From contig NZ_NFLT01000011.1 in the NCBI RefSeq assembly GCF_002161055.1, positions 1 to 64,000 of the forward strand: DNA of 64,000 nt. The letters run 5' to 3'. Below, in pieces: positions 1 through 9,070 of this stretch. The number at the start of each line of letters is the position of its first letter. The first letter of the stretch is position 1. The notes beneath the pieces are model-generated. The model was not told the DNA's origin, searched no databases, and was given only the letters and a program-made list of their open reading frames with translations. This DNA comes from Tyzzerella sp. An114. GTDB lineage: Bacteria > Bacillota > Clostridia > Lachnospirales > Anaerotignaceae. The position numbers were made by a program, and so were the translations under genes.

Positions 1-467
1 AGTTTTATTTTTATTAAAAGAAGGTCATTGGGATTTTTTCTGTTAATATCTATAATTTCTTTTAAAATACATTGTATATTTTCTTTTTGAGTTTTAGAAT
101 AATTATTTGAAAATATAAATTTCCCTTCTATAAATGGTATCAAAATATCATTTTGACATTTATCATATAATGAAAATCCTAACATTTCACCATTAAAAAC
201 TATTGCATGATGCATAGATTTTGTTTTACCTGATAATGAATGAAGTTGTTTTGAGTTTACAAGATAAATATCCCCATCAGAAAAAATTATATTATTTTGG
301 TTTGCATATAGTTCCATTTTCCCATATTCAAAATATAAAAGTTCAAACTCATTATGCCAATGATGAGAAACATAATAATTACCATTAATATCTTTATGAG
401 AATATATATGAAAAGGGAAATCTGGAGTTCCATGATTTCTTTTTTCTATCAAACTATTTTGTTTCAT
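1..467 (-). CDS. AraC-type transcriptional regulator, N-terminal part (cut by window edge)
   Basis: Only the first 155 codons are present; the gene runs off the left edge. The ATG at 467 has an AGGAGGT ribosome site (472-478). The visible part is an AraC-ligand (cupin) sensor domain, recognised by HWHNEFELLYF near residue 40 followed by a beta-rich stretch with a conserved HSL. The DNA-binding helix-turn-helix pair expected at the C-terminus lies outside the window. It is transcribed divergently, 119 bp away, from the GH13/PTS pair, so it probably controls that sugar operon (inference). Family assignment is good for the cupin half; the HTH half is assumed. Confidence 0.75.
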   Translation of the reverse strand, partial: MKQNSLIEKRNHGTPDFPFHIYSHKDINGNYYVSHHWHNEFELLYFEYGKMELYANQNNIIFSDGDIYLVNSKQLHSLSGKTKSMHHAIVFNGEMLGFSLYDKCQNDILIPFIEGKFIFSNNYSKTQKENIQCILKEIIDINRKNPNDLLLIKIK

Positions 468-586
468 AAATACCTCCTAAAATTAAATCGTAATTTTGTG
501 TTATAAAATATTAATACTATGCAAGAAAAACATTTCTACAATAATTATAATTTAACTTGTAAAATAAATAAAGAGGAGGTATAGAA
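468..586. promoter_or_regulatory. Divergent control region, AraC regulator / GH13-PTS operon
   Basis: This 119-bp AT-rich spacer separates two divergent genes. A TATAAT lies at 546-551 and an AGAGGAGGT ribosome site lies just before the ATG at 587. I could not assign a convincing -35 box, and no clean operator palindrome is visible. Confidence 0.4.
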
Positions 587-2194
587 ATGACAGAGAAATG
601 GTGGCATAAGAGTGTTGTATATCAAATATATCCAAGAAGTTTTTATGATAGCAACGGTGATGGAATAGGCGATATACAAGGGATTTTACAACATATTGAC
701 TACATAAAAAAACTTGGTGTTGATGTAATATGGCTGTGTCCTGTATATGATTCTCCAAATGATGATAACGGCTATGATATAAGAGATTATGAGGCTGTAA
801 TGTCTGAGTTTGGTACTATGGCAGATTTAGAAAATCTCATAAGAGAATGTGAAAAAAGAGATATAAAAATCATAATGGATTTAGTCGTAAATCATACATC
901 AGATGAACATTTTTGGTTTAAAGAAGCAAAAAAATCAAAAGACAATCCATATCATGATTTTTATATTTGGACTGACTCACCAAATGAATTAAAATCAAAT
1001 TTTGGAGGTTCTGCTTGGGAGTATGTTGAAGAATTAGACCAGTATTATTTACATTTTTATAGCAAGAAACAGCCGGATTTAAACTGGAAAAACGAAAATA
1101 TGCGAAAAGAAATATATAAAATGATAAATTTCTGGCTGGATAAAGGTATAAGTGGTTTTAGAATGGACGTAATAGACCTTATAGGTAAAGAACCAGAAAA
1201 ACTTATAAAAGAAAATGGTCCTAAACTCCACTATTACATAAATGAAATGCACAATAATACTTATGGTAAAAAAGACTTACTTACAGTAGGAGAAACTTGG
1301 GGAGCCACCATTGATAATGCAGGTCTTTTCTGTAATCCTGAAAGAAACGAACTTAGTATGATATTTCAATTTGAACAAATACAGCTTGATAAAGAAAAAG
1401 GGAAACATAGATGGGATATTAAAAAACTTGATTTAGTAGAGCTTAAAGAGGTTTTAAGTAAATGGCAGTATGCCATGGAGGATAAAGGTTGGAATAGTCT
1501 TTTTTGGAATAATCATGACCTTCCAAGAATTGTATCAAGATGGGGTAATGATAGAGAATACAGAAAAGAATGTGCCAAAATGTTTGGAACACTTCTTCAT
1601 GGTATGAAAGGAACACCTTATATATATCAGGGTGAAGAAATAGGAATGACAAATTTTTATTCTGACAATATAGAAGATTATCCTGATATAGAAACACAAA
1701 ATGTGTATAAAGAGCGTATTGAACAAGGCTTTAACAAAAAAGATATAATGCACTCAATTCATATAAAAGCCAGAGATAATGCTAGAACTCCAATGCAGTG
1801 GAATGATAGTGAAAATGGAGGATTTACAACTGGTAAACCTTGGATGAAAGTTAATGAAAATTATAAATATATTAATGTAGATGAAAATCTCAACGATGAA
1901 AATTCTATATTTTATCATTATCAGAAACTTATAAATTTAAGAAAAAACAATAAAGTTATACAGTATGGAAAATACATTCTTTTAGATGAAAATAATCCTT
2001 CTGTTTATGCATATAAAAGAGTTTTGGATGATAAATCTATTGTTGTAATTTGTAATTTTTATGAAAATCCTATTACATTTGAACTTGATGGAATAGAAAA
2101 ACTTAATGTAGTTTTAAATTCATATAAAGATACAAATATAGAAACAGGAAAAATACATTTAAGAAGTTATGAAGCTGTTATTTTAGAGAATTAA
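587..2194 (+). CDS. GH13 alpha-glucosidase (DexB/oligo-1,6-glucosidase type)
   Basis: A 535-aa cytoplasmic alpha-glucosidase with no signal peptide, usual length for GH13 subfamily 31 or 29. The barrel starts with WWHKSVVYQIYPRSF. Catalytic residues are the nucleophile D194 (GFRMDVIDLI), acid/base E236 (TVGETWG) and transition-state Asp D311 (WNNHDLPR). Valine follows the nucleophile, which in this family goes with alpha-1,6 or phosphotrehalose rather than alpha-1,4 hydrolysis. By recall, the segments around NGPKLH, GETWGAT and WNSLFWNNHD resemble streptococcal DexB most. The PTS gene starts 21 bp downstream, so the natural substrate could be a phosphorylated disaccharide such as trehalose-6-phosphate (TreC role) or an isomaltose-type sugar. 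The exact substrate is unresolved. Confidence 0.88.
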   Translation: MTEKWWHKSVVYQIYPRSFYDSNGDGIGDIQGILQHIDYIKKLGVDVIWLCPVYDSPNDDNGYDIRDYEAVMSEFGTMADLENLIRECEKRDIKIIMDLVVNHTSDEHFWFKEAKKSKDNPYHDFYIWTDSPNELKSNFGGSAWEYVEELDQYYLHFYSKKQPDLNWKNENMRKEIYKMINFWLDKGISGFRMDVIDLIGKEPEKLIKENGPKLHYYINEMHNNTYGKKDLLTVGETWGATIDNAGLFCNPERNELSMIFQFEQIQLDKEKGKHRWDIKKLDLVELKEVLSKWQYAMEDKGWNSLFWNNHDLPRIVSRWGNDREYRKECAKMFGTLLHGMKGTPYIYQGEEIGMTNFYSDNIEDYPDIETQNVYKERIEQGFNKKDIMHSIHIKARDNARTPMQWNDSENGGFTTGKPWMKVNENYKYINVDENLNDENSIFYHYQKLINLRKNNKVIQYGKYILLDENNPSVYAYKRVLDDKSIVVICNFYENPITFELDGIEKLNVVLNSYKDTNIETGKIHLRSYEAVILEN

Positions 2195-2215
2195 TATGGT
2201 AGGGGGATAATAGTT

Positions 2216-3628
2216 ATGAGTCAAAATAAATATGAAAACTCAGCAAGAGAAATACTTGAAGCTATTGGTGGAAATGGTAATGTTGTAAGTGCTGCTCATT
2301 GTGCCACAAGACTTAGACTTGTTTTAAATGATGAAAAAAATGTTGATTTAGAAAAACTTTCAAACATAGATGTTGTAAAAGGAAATTTTTCAAATGCTGG
2401 ACAGTTTCAGATAATAATAGGTAGTGGAACAGTAAATGAAGTGTACAAAGAATTTATAAAAATAGCGGAAATTCAGGAGTCCACAAAAGCTGAAGTTAAA
2501 AAACAAGCCGACAATAAAATGAACCCTATACAAAAAATAGTAAAAATGCTTTCAGACGTTTTTGTACCTATAATACCAGCCCTTGTAGCTGCCGGTCTTC
2601 TTATGGGTATAAACAATGTATTTACAGCAACAGGACTTTTTTATGAAGGTCAATCACTTATAGATGTACATACAGGTTTAAAAGACCTTGCTGCAATGAT
2701 AAATACATTTGCCAGTGCAGCCTATGCTTTTCTTCCTATCCTCATAGGATTTTCAGCAACAAAAATGTTTGGTGGAAACCCTTATCTTGGTGCAGTAATA
2801 GGTATGATAATGGTAAGTGGAGACCTTCTCAATGCTTATGGATATGGTGATGCTGTTTTAAATAACAGTGTACCTGTTTGGAATATAATGGGATTTCAGA
2901 TTGAAAAAGTAGGTTATCAGGGAACAGTCCTTCCTGTATTGGCTTCAAGTTTTATAATAGCATGGGTTGAGAAAAAACTTCACAAAATTATACCAGAATT
3001 TTTAGATAATCTTTTAACACCTCTTCTTTCAGTATTTATAACAGCATTACTTACATTTATATTTGTTGGTGGAATAATGCGCGAAGCAGGAGATATTATA
3101 ACAAACTGTATTTTATGGCTTTATAATTCAGCTGGAGCAATAGGTGGTGCGATATTTGGTTTCTTCTATGCTCCTCTTACTATGACAGGAATGCATCACA
3201 GTCTTTTACCAATAGATATACAGCTTATTGCGTCAGGTGGTTCATTCCTTCTTGCAGCAGCATCTTGTAGTAATGTGGCTCAAGGTGCAGCAACAATAGC
3301 TTCAATGTTTATGACAAAGGATAAAAAAATGAAAAGTATATCAGCATCTTCAGGAGTATCAGCTTTACTCGGTATAACAGAGCCGGCAATGTTTGGTGTT
3401 AATTTAAAAATGAAATATCCTTTTTATGGAGCAATGGTTGGTTCAGCCTTTGGATGTGCATATGTAACATTTACAAATGTTTTAAATATTTCACCTGGAG
3501 CAGCTGGAATAATAGGTTTTGTAAGTGTTCAAAGTGGAAGTATGCTTAACTTTATTATTGGTGTAGTAATATCTTTTGTAGTTAGTTTTGTATCAACATT
3601 TATATTATCAAAAAAATTTAATAATTAA
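2216..3628 (+). CDS. PTS sugar transporter subunit EIIBC (trehalose/sucrose family)
   Basis: A 470-aa membrane permease that imports and phosphorylates a disaccharide. The EIIB domain (about 1-85) carries the phosphorylated Cys29 in AAHCATRLRL. The EIIC domain (about 100-470) has about ten hydrophobic segments, the GMHHSL motif (325-330) and GITEPAMFG (from 386). There is no EIIA domain, as in TreB, so a separate EIIA (often the glucose-type Crr) must act in trans. The EIIB segment VVKGNFSNAGQFQIIIG resembles TreB closely, while parts of EIIC also resemble sucrose ScrA. It sits 21 bp behind the GH13 gene with a GGGGG-type ribosome site, so the two form an operon. Trehalose is the best guess; sucrose or isomaltose is possible. 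Confidence 0.85.
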   Translation: MSQNKYENSAREILEAIGGNGNVVSAAHCATRLRLVLNDEKNVDLEKLSNIDVVKGNFSNAGQFQIIIGSGTVNEVYKEFIKIAEIQESTKAEVKKQADNKMNPIQKIVKMLSDVFVPIIPALVAAGLLMGINNVFTATGLFYEGQSLIDVHTGLKDLAAMINTFASAAYAFLPILIGFSATKMFGGNPYLGAVIGMIMVSGDLLNAYGYGDAVLNNSVPVWNIMGFQIEKVGYQGTVLPVLASSFIIAWVEKKLHKIIPEFLDNLLTPLLSVFITALLTFIFVGGIMREAGDIITNCILWLYNSAGAIGGAIFGFFYAPLTMTGMHHSLLPIDIQLIASGGSFLLAAASCSNVAQGAATIASMFMTKDKKMKSISASSGVSALLGITEPAMFGVNLKMKYPFYGAMVGSAFGCAYVTFTNVLNISPGAAGIIGFVSVQSGSMLNFIIGVVISFVVSFVSTFILSKKFNN

Positions 3629-3634
3629 AAAAGT

Positions 3635-3664
3635 AGGCAGAATAATTATTATTCTGCCTTTATT
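3635..3664. terminator. Bidirectional terminator between EIIBC and LysR genes
   Basis: AGGCAGAAT pairs with ATTCTGCCT across a short loop, with an A-run before and a T-rich tract after. It lies between two convergent genes and can serve both. Confidence 0.85.
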
Positions 3665-3665
3665 T

Positions 3666-4550
3666 TTATAGTGATTTTAAGTTTCTTTTCATAGCTTCAA
3701 TAAACATTCCTGCTGGCTTTGTAAATATTTGATATTTTTTCCATATTAAATTCATTTTAGGTGTAATTTTAATAGATAGAGGTCGAAGACATAAATTGCT
3801 ATCGCCTGTCACGTTTACTATATTATCAAAACATATTGCGTATCCAATTCCTTCACTAACCATAAGTGAACCATTATACAATAAATTATATGTAGCAACT
3901 ATATTAAGTTCATTTATATCATATCCAAAAATTTCTTTTAAATTAGAATCGTGTAAAATTTGTCTTGAAACTATAAGAGGTTTATCAATCAAATCTTCAG
4001 TGTTAACTATTTCTTTATTAGCTAGAATATCATCTTTTCTCATCATTACACAAAATTGGTCAACAGAAGGCAACATTAAACTATCATATTTTGAAAAATC
4101 AATATCACCAAAGACCAAAGCAAAATCAATTAATCCTCTGTCAAGCTCCTCCAAAACAGAAGTTTTATCACCACTTATAATATGAAAATGTAATAAAGGA
4201 TATTTATTTCTCAATTCTTTAGCAACTTTAGCAATTTGTTTTACACCTACGGTTTCTCCAGCACCAATATAAATATCTCCCGATAATGTTTTATCCGATG
4301 ATGATATTTCTATTTGAGTTTTTTTTACAAGTTCTGTAATCTCCTCAGCACGTTTACGAAGTATCATTCCTTCTTCTGTAAGAGTTATTTTCCTATTACT
4401 ACGAATAAAAAGCTGTTTACCCAATTCACATTCTAATTCTTTTAATTGTCTTGATAGAGTAGGTTGAGAAAGATGTAATGAATTTGCCGCAGCCGATATA
4501 CTTCCTTCTTTTGTTACTGCTAAAAAGTATTGTAATACACGAAACTCCAT
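3666..4550 (-). CDS. LysR-family transcriptional regulator
   Basis: A 294-aa LysR regulator. Winged helix-turn-helix at residues 1-60 (MEFRVLQYFLAVTKEGSIS, then LSQPTLSRQLKELE), effector-binding domain from about residue 86. The start is the ATG at 4550; an ATG 15 bp further upstream is part of the GGAGG ribosome site for this one and is not a likely start. It is divergent from the cyclophilin-like lipoprotein and flavodoxin-acetyltransferase genes across about 150 bp. LysR regulators commonly control the divergent neighbour, so those redox-type genes are probable targets (inference). The effector is unknown. Confidence 0.88.
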   Translation of the reverse strand: MEFRVLQYFLAVTKEGSISAAANSLHLSQPTLSRQLKELECELGKQLFIRSNRKITLTEEGMILRKRAEEITELVKKTQIEISSSDKTLSGDIYIGAGETVGVKQIAKVAKELRNKYPLLHFHIISGDKTSVLEELDRGLIDFALVFGDIDFSKYDSLMLPSVDQFCVMMRKDDILANKEIVNTEDLIDKPLIVSRQILHDSNLKEIFGYDINELNIVATYNLLYNGSLMVSEGIGYAICFDNIVNVTGDSNLCLRPLSIKITPKMNLIWKKYQIFTKPAGMFIEAMKRNLKSL

Positions 4551-4702
4551 ATTTATTACCTCCATTCTGTAAATATAGTATATAGTATCAGTTTTATATA
4601 TAGCTATAAAGCATATATAACTATTATATATAAGTATTTGTTATTAAAAATTTTAAATGATAAAATAAATGTAAATTAATATAATTAAAGGGAGATGATA
4701 GT

Positions 4703-5188
4703 TTGATTAGAGAGATGATTACTGTTATTGGATGTTGTATTACAACTCTTGTATCAGCAACAGGTTGTAATGATGATTTTAAAATTACAAATAAATCAAT
4801 AGAAATTAAAGAGACATATAACGACAAGGAGGAAAATGCAGTGAACACTATTAAAGTTATAGTTGGTGATAAAACTTTTAATGCTACATTATATGATAAT
4901 GAAACAACAAAAGAATTTATAGATATGTTGCCAATTACTATAAATATGGAAGAATTAAATAACAATGAAAAATACTATTATCTCGAAAATAGTATTAAAA
5001 CAAATTCTTATTGTCCTAAAAATATTGAAGCGGGAGATATTATGTTATATGGTTCAAACTGTTTAGTTATTTTTTATGAAAGCTTTTCTACATCTTACAG
5101 TTATACACCAATAGGCAAAATAGATAACCCATCTGAATTATCTGAAGCTCTAGGAGCAGGTGATGTAGAAGTTATATTTGAAAAATAA
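4703..5188 (+). CDS. Cyclophilin-like fold lipoprotein
   Basis: A 161-aa secreted protein. The TTG start at 4703 has GGGAG 8 nt upstream; an ATG at 4715 is a weaker alternative. A short hydrophobic N-terminus ends in SATGC with Cys22 as the probable lipidated residue, although the -3 position is Ala rather than the usual Leu. The rest ([26 protein letters not shown] ... PIGKIDNP) looks like the small cyclophilin-like domain family found beside flavodoxins in Clostridia. Peptidyl-prolyl isomerase activity is not implied. The next gene begins 19 bp downstream, suggesting co-transcription. Confidence 0.65.
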   Translation: MIREMITVIGCCITTLVSATGCNDDFKITNKSIEIKETYNDKEENAVNTIKVIVGDKTFNATLYDNETTKEFIDMLPITINMEELNNNEKYYYLENSIKTNSYCPKNIEAGDIMLYGSNCLVIFYESFSTSYSYTPIGKIDNPSELSEALGAGDVEVIFEK

Positions 5189-5207
5189 TAATTTGAGGAG
5201 ATTTTTT

Positions 5208-6317
5208 ATGAATATTTTAGTTTTAAATGGAAGTCCAAGAAAACATGGAAATACATATAGTATGATTAATGCTTTTATAGAGGGAGCTAAAAGTAATAAT
5301 CATAATATTAAAGTAATATCTGTTTGTGATAAAAAAATAGGTGGCTGTTTAGCATGTGAATATTGCCATACAAAAGGTAATGGTCGTTGTGTACAAAAAG
5401 ACGATATGGAAGAAGTTTATAATATTCTTGATGAGGCTGAAATGATAGTTTTAGCTTCACCTATATATTATCATGGTTTCACAGGTCAACTTCAATGTGC
5501 AATTAATAGAATATATGCTATTGATAAACCTAAGAAATTAAAAAAAGCTGCTCTTTTTCTTTCATCTGGTGATGATGATGTATATGAAGGTGCTATATAT
5601 GAGTATAAAAAATCATTTTTGGAATATTTGAATTTAAAGAACATGGGAATATTTACAGCCTATGGTGAACAGAACAAATCAGAGGAAAAACTTAATGAAT
5701 TAATAGAGTTTGGAAAATCTCTTAAAGATGATAGAGAAATTACAGAGGAAAAAATAGATTTAGAGTATTTTTTAGATTATTTAAACAGTGGAAAAGAGGT
5801 TGTTGCAGGTTCAAAAATGCATTTATTTATGTGTGATATTTCTCAAGAAGCACTTAAACTTACAACAGAACTTAATGGAAGTTATCATACACCAAATGAA
5901 ATACGTAATATATTTAAAAAATTAACAGGAAGAGAAATTGATGAAAGTTTTTTAGTATTCCCACCTTTTTATACAGACTGTGGAAAAAATCTTAAAATAG
6001 GTAAAAATGTTTTCTTTAACAGTGGTTGTAAAATGCAAGACCAGGGAGGTATTACAATCGGTGATGGTACATTGATAGGACATAATGTTGTTTTATCAAC
6101 ATTAAATCATGATTTTGACCCTAACAAGCGTGGAAATTTACACCCTAAGCCTATTAACATAGGAAAAAATGTATGGATAGGTTCAAATGCAACTATATTA
6201 CAGGGAGTTACTATTGGAGATGGAGCGGTTGTTGCTGCTGGAGCAGTAGTGTCTAAAGACGTTCCTAAAAATACAGTTGTTGGAGGAGTTCCTGCTAAAT
6301 TTATAAAAAATGTATAA
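5208..6317 (+). CDS. Fusion: flavodoxin-like FMN reductase + hexapeptide O-acetyltransferase
   Basis: A 369-aa protein with two enzyme halves. Residues 1-175 are an NADPH-dependent FMN-reductase/iron-sulfur-flavoprotein type flavodoxin fold ([19 protein letters not shown], the cysteine motif [15 protein letters not shown]). Residues about 190-369 are a maltose/galactoside O-acetyltransferase: mac N-terminal helix region, left-handed beta-helix hexapeptide repeats, catalytic His301 in STLNHDFDP, and the C-terminal [11 protein letters not shown] signature. The ATG at 5208 follows GAGGAG; a longer frame from 5178 has no ribosome site. These two activities are normally separate genes, and I see no stop or frameshift between them. 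The substrate of each half is unknown. Confidence 0.82.
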   Translation: MNILVLNGSPRKHGNTYSMINAFIEGAKSNNHNIKVISVCDKKIGGCLACEYCHTKGNGRCVQKDDMEEVYNILDEAEMIVLASPIYYHGFTGQLQCAINRIYAIDKPKKLKKAALFLSSGDDDVYEGAIYEYKKSFLEYLNLKNMGIFTAYGEQNKSEEKLNELIEFGKSLKDDREITEEKIDLEYFLDYLNSGKEVVAGSKMHLFMCDISQEALKLTTELNGSYHTPNEIRNIFKKLTGREIDESFLVFPPFYTDCGKNLKIGKNVFFNSGCKMQDQGGITIGDGTLIGHNVVLSTLNHDFDPNKRGNLHPKPINIGKNVWIGSNATILQGVTIGDGAVVAAGAVVSKDVPKNTVVGGVPAKFIKNV

Positions 6318-6391
6318 ATCTATATACAATAAAGTACATTAAGTGATAAAATAAATAAAAAGATTTATTTTTTTAAAGGAGGCTGATATAT

Positions 6392-6556
6392 ATGGAAAAT
6401 GAAAAATTAAAAGCTGAAGAATTGAGAGATAAACTTTTAAACGATACTTATGCTGGAGCATTTTCTGGAAATCCTTCTATGATTTTAGATGAAAATAGAA
6501 TTAAAAATGCTTCCTATGAAGAATTATTAAAAATCGAAAAAGAACATGGTTTTTAA
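6392..6556 (+). CDS. Small acidic protein of unknown function, 54 aa
   Basis: An ATG at 6392 is preceded by a perfect AAAGGAGG (6375-6382) and opens a 54-codon frame ending in TAA. The product begins MENEKLKAEELRDKLL and contains TYAGAFSGNPSMILDE and a C-terminal ASYEELLKIEKEHGF. It is highly charged, helical-looking, with no signal peptide or membrane segment. The strong ribosome site and protein-like codon choice support a real gene. I do not recognise a named family. It lies 74 bp after the fusion gene and may be in the same transcript. Confidence 0.6.
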   Translation: MENEKLKAEELRDKLLNDTYAGAFSGNPSMILDENRIKNASYEELLKIEKEHGF

Positions 6557-6862
6557 TTATTTTTATAACCATTAATATATTTATTATTATAGTATCATAA
6601 ATAATTTATACAGTTTAAAAAATTTAAAATATAAATATAAAAAACTCCTTTTACTTATAAAAGTATTAAGGAGTTTTTTACTTAAAATTTTAATAAAATT
6701 TTTAATACCAATAATAAAGACAATTTATATCTAAAATCATTTATGTTTTTTTGTAAAATATATTATGAAAATAATGGTTTTTTATGTTTTCGATTGTAAA
6801 AATAAGTAAAATTTTTATATAAAATATACAAAACATATAGGTTTTATGTAAAATGTTTTTCT
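6557..6862. other. AT-rich intergenic region with terminator
   Basis: No gene of substance in about 300 bp. It holds the terminator at 6640-6679, followed by an AT tract leading to the promoter of the RmlD-like gene. Confidence 0.6.
6640..6679 (+). terminator. Intrinsic terminator after the 54-aa gene
   Basis: AAAAACTCCTT pairs with AAGGAGTTTTTT across a 17-nt AT-rich loop, with a U-tail on the plus strand. Confidence 0.8.
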
Positions 6863-6892
6863 TTGCGAAATTTGTCGTATATATGGTATACT
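6863..6892 (+). promoter_or_regulatory. Promoter for the RmlD-like/symporter operon
   Basis: TTGCGA (6863-6868), an 18-bp spacer, and an extended -10 TGGTATACT with TATACT at 6887-6892. It is 31 bp upstream of the TTG start. Confidence 0.6.
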
Positions 6893-6922
6893 ATTAAAAA
6901 ATAAAGAAAGGAGGACTCTGTT

Positions 6923-7762
6923 TTGAGAAATGCCACAAGAGTATGGATTAACGGAGCAAGTGGTCAGGTTGGAAAAGCGATACTTGAGGCTTTAGACTGT
7001 ACAGAATATGAAGTTTTGGAGTCTGATACTGATGTTGATGTAACCGACCTTACAGCAGTAACAAGTTTTTGTGATATAAACTATCCCGATGTAATTATAC
7101 ACTGTGCAGCAAGCTCAAATGCTGAATCCTGCAACAATGATATTGAAACTACCTATAAGGTTAATACGCTGGGAGCTAGAAATGCAGCTATTGCAGCCCG
7201 CCGTATAAATGCCAAAATTATTTATTTATCTACTGATGATGTTTTTGATGGCTCAGCTGGTCATCCACTTAATGAATTTGATTTTCCAAATCCTAACTCA
7301 GTTTATGGAAAGAGTAAACTTGCGGGTGAACAATTTGTCCGTGAACTTTGTCCAAAACATCTCATAGTACGTTCATCATGGATTTATGGAAATTCAGAAA
7401 ATAATTTCGCATACAGAGTTTTAAAGACAGCTAAAGAAGGTAAAGTTGTAAAAGCAGCTGTAAATGAGCTTAGTTCTCCAACAAGTGCAAAGGCTCTTGC
7501 AGATTTTATAATAAAACTCATAGATACAACAGAGTATGGTATATATCATGCTTCCTGTGAAGGTATATGTTCAAGATTTGAGTTTGCAAAAGCTGTTCTT
7601 GAAGGTGCTAGAATTAAAGGAGAAGTTCAGTCTTTTGTTTCTGAGAAACCAGCAAATACTATGCTTGACAATCTTATGATGCGAATGACAGGAATTTATA
7701 CTATGCCTAATTGGAGAGATGCCCTTGATGAGTTTTTTGCAGATAAGGGGGTTTCATTATGA
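6923..7762 (+). CDS. RmlD-like NAD(P)-dependent sugar-nucleotide reductase
   Basis: A 279-aa extended short-chain dehydrogenase of the dTDP-4-dehydrorhamnose reductase (RmlD) family. The N-terminal Rossmann motif is NGASGQVGKAI and the catalytic YxxxK is YGKSK in PNSVYGKSKLAGEQF. A conserved LSTDDVFDG precedes it, and RSSWIYG follows. The TTG start at 6923 has AAAGGAGG 8 nt upstream. No rhamnose-pathway genes (rmlA, B, C) are nearby, and the stop codon overlaps the start of a dicarboxylate symporter by 4 bp. A role in rhamnose synthesis is therefore doubtful; the substrate is unknown. Confidence 0.75.
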   Translation: MRNATRVWINGASGQVGKAILEALDCTEYEVLESDTDVDVTDLTAVTSFCDINYPDVIIHCAASSNAESCNNDIETTYKVNTLGARNAAIAARRINAKIIYLSTDDVFDGSAGHPLNEFDFPNPNSVYGKSKLAGEQFVRELCPKHLIVRSSWIYGNSENNFAYRVLKTAKEGKVVKAAVNELSSPTSAKALADFIIKLIDTTEYGIYHASCEGICSRFEFAKAVLEGARIKGEVQSFVSEKPANTMLDNLMMRMTGIYTMPNWRDALDEFFADKGVSL

Positions 7763-9057
7763 GTAACGAAAAAAAGAAACCTTTAGGTCTTACAACACGT
7801 ATATTTATAGCTCTTTTATTAGGTTGTATAGCAGGTCTTGCGATACATTATGCTTTGCCGGAAGGAAACTATATAAGAGATACATTCCTTATGAATGGTC
7901 TTTTTAATGTTGTTGGTCAGGGATTTTTAAGACTTATGCAGATGCTTGTTGTTCCACTTGTACTTTGTTCAATTGTATGTGGAGCTGCTGCAATAGGTGA
8001 TACTAAAACTCTTGGAAAAGTTGGAGTTAAGACAATAGGATTTTATATTGTGACAACAGCTTTTGCTATAACAGTTGCTCTTATTGTTGCAAAAATAATA
8101 AATCCAGGTATAGGTCTTAATCTGGAGTCTGTTCTTGTTCAAGAAACAACAGGTACAACAACAAAAACAAGTCTTGCAACAACACTTCTTGACATTATAC
8201 CTACAAATCCTTTTTCTGCTCTTGCAAATGGAAATATGCTTCAGATAATTCTTTTTGCCCTTATTGTAGGTATTATACTTGCAAAACTTGGAGAGCGTAC
8301 TGTAAGAATGTTAAACCTTTTCCAACAGGGAAATGACATAATGATGGAAATGACAATGATGGTTATGAAAGTTGCTCCTATTGGTGTTTTCTGTCTTATA
8401 GCAAAAACATTTATACAGATTGGTCTTGAAGGATTTAAGCCTATGGCACTTTATATGATTTCTGTACTTATAGCACTTTTTATACAGTGCTTTGGAGTAT
8501 ATTCAGCTATGCTTAAGTTATTTACAGGACTTAATCCATATAAATTTATAAAAAAATTTATACCTGTAATGGGATTTGCTTTCTCAACAGCAACTTCAAA
8601 TGCAACAATTCCTCTTTCTATTGATACATTACACAAAAAAATGGGTGTTGCAAGAAGAATTTCATCATTTACAATACCTCTTGGAGCTACAATAAATATG
8701 GACGGTACTGCTATAATGCAGGGTGTTGCTGTTATATTTATAGCTCAAATATATGACATTCCGCTTACAATGACACAGCTTGCAACTGTTGTACTTACAG
8801 CAACTCTTGCATCAATAGGTACAGCAGGAGTTCCAGGAGTTGGTCTTGTAACTCTTACAATGGTTTTAAACTCAGTTGGTCTTCCAATAGAGGGTATAGG
8901 TTATATTATGGGTATTGACCGTATACTTGATATGTCTCGTACAGCTGTAAACATCACAGGTGACGCTATATGTACAACAATAGTTGCTTGTCAGGATAAT
9001 GCTTGCGATAAAGATGTATTTAATGATAAAAAAGCTAATGTAAAGAGTGCTATATAA
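7759..9057 (+). CDS. Dicarboxylate/amino acid:cation symporter (DAACS family)
   Basis: A 432-aa membrane carrier of the glutamate/aspartate/dicarboxylate symporter family. It has eight hydrophobic segments plus two re-entrant hairpins; the serine-rich hairpin is FSTATSNATIP and the signature NMDGT is at 313-317. The family uses Na+ or H+ to import glutamate, aspartate, C4-dicarboxylates, or serine/threonine in some members. The ATG overlaps the stop of the RmlD-like gene (ATGA), so translation is coupled. A terminator follows directly. Substrate cannot be fixed from sequence. Confidence 0.88.
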   Translation: MSNEKKKPLGLTTRIFIALLLGCIAGLAIHYALPEGNYIRDTFLMNGLFNVVGQGFLRLMQMLVVPLVLCSIVCGAAAIGDTKTLGKVGVKTIGFYIVTTAFAITVALIVAKIINPGIGLNLESVLVQETTGTTTKTSLATTLLDIIPTNPFSALANGNMLQIILFALIVGIILAKLGERTVRMLNLFQQGNDIMMEMTMMVMKVAPIGVFCLIAKTFIQIGLEGFKPMALYMISVLIALFIQCFGVYSAMLKLFTGLNPYKFIKKFIPVMGFAFSTATSNATIPLSIDTLHKKMGVARRISSFTIPLGATINMDGTAIMQGVAVIFIAQIYDIPLTMTQLATVVLTATLASIGTAGVPGVGLVTLTMVLNSVGLPIEGIGYIMGIDRILDMSRTAVNITGDAICTTIVACQDNACDKDVFNDKKANVKSAI

Positions 9058-9070
9058 ATTAAAAATATTT

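Noticed and set aside
4551-4565. ATG at 4565 as the LysR start
   Set aside because: It is part of the GGAGG ribosome site for the ATG at 4550, and LysR proteins begin with the helix that starts there.
5178-5207. Longer start for the flavodoxin-acetyltransferase gene at 5178
   Set aside because: The ATG at 5208 has GAGGAG upstream and begins [11 protein letters not shown], the family start; the extra ten residues overlap the previous gene.
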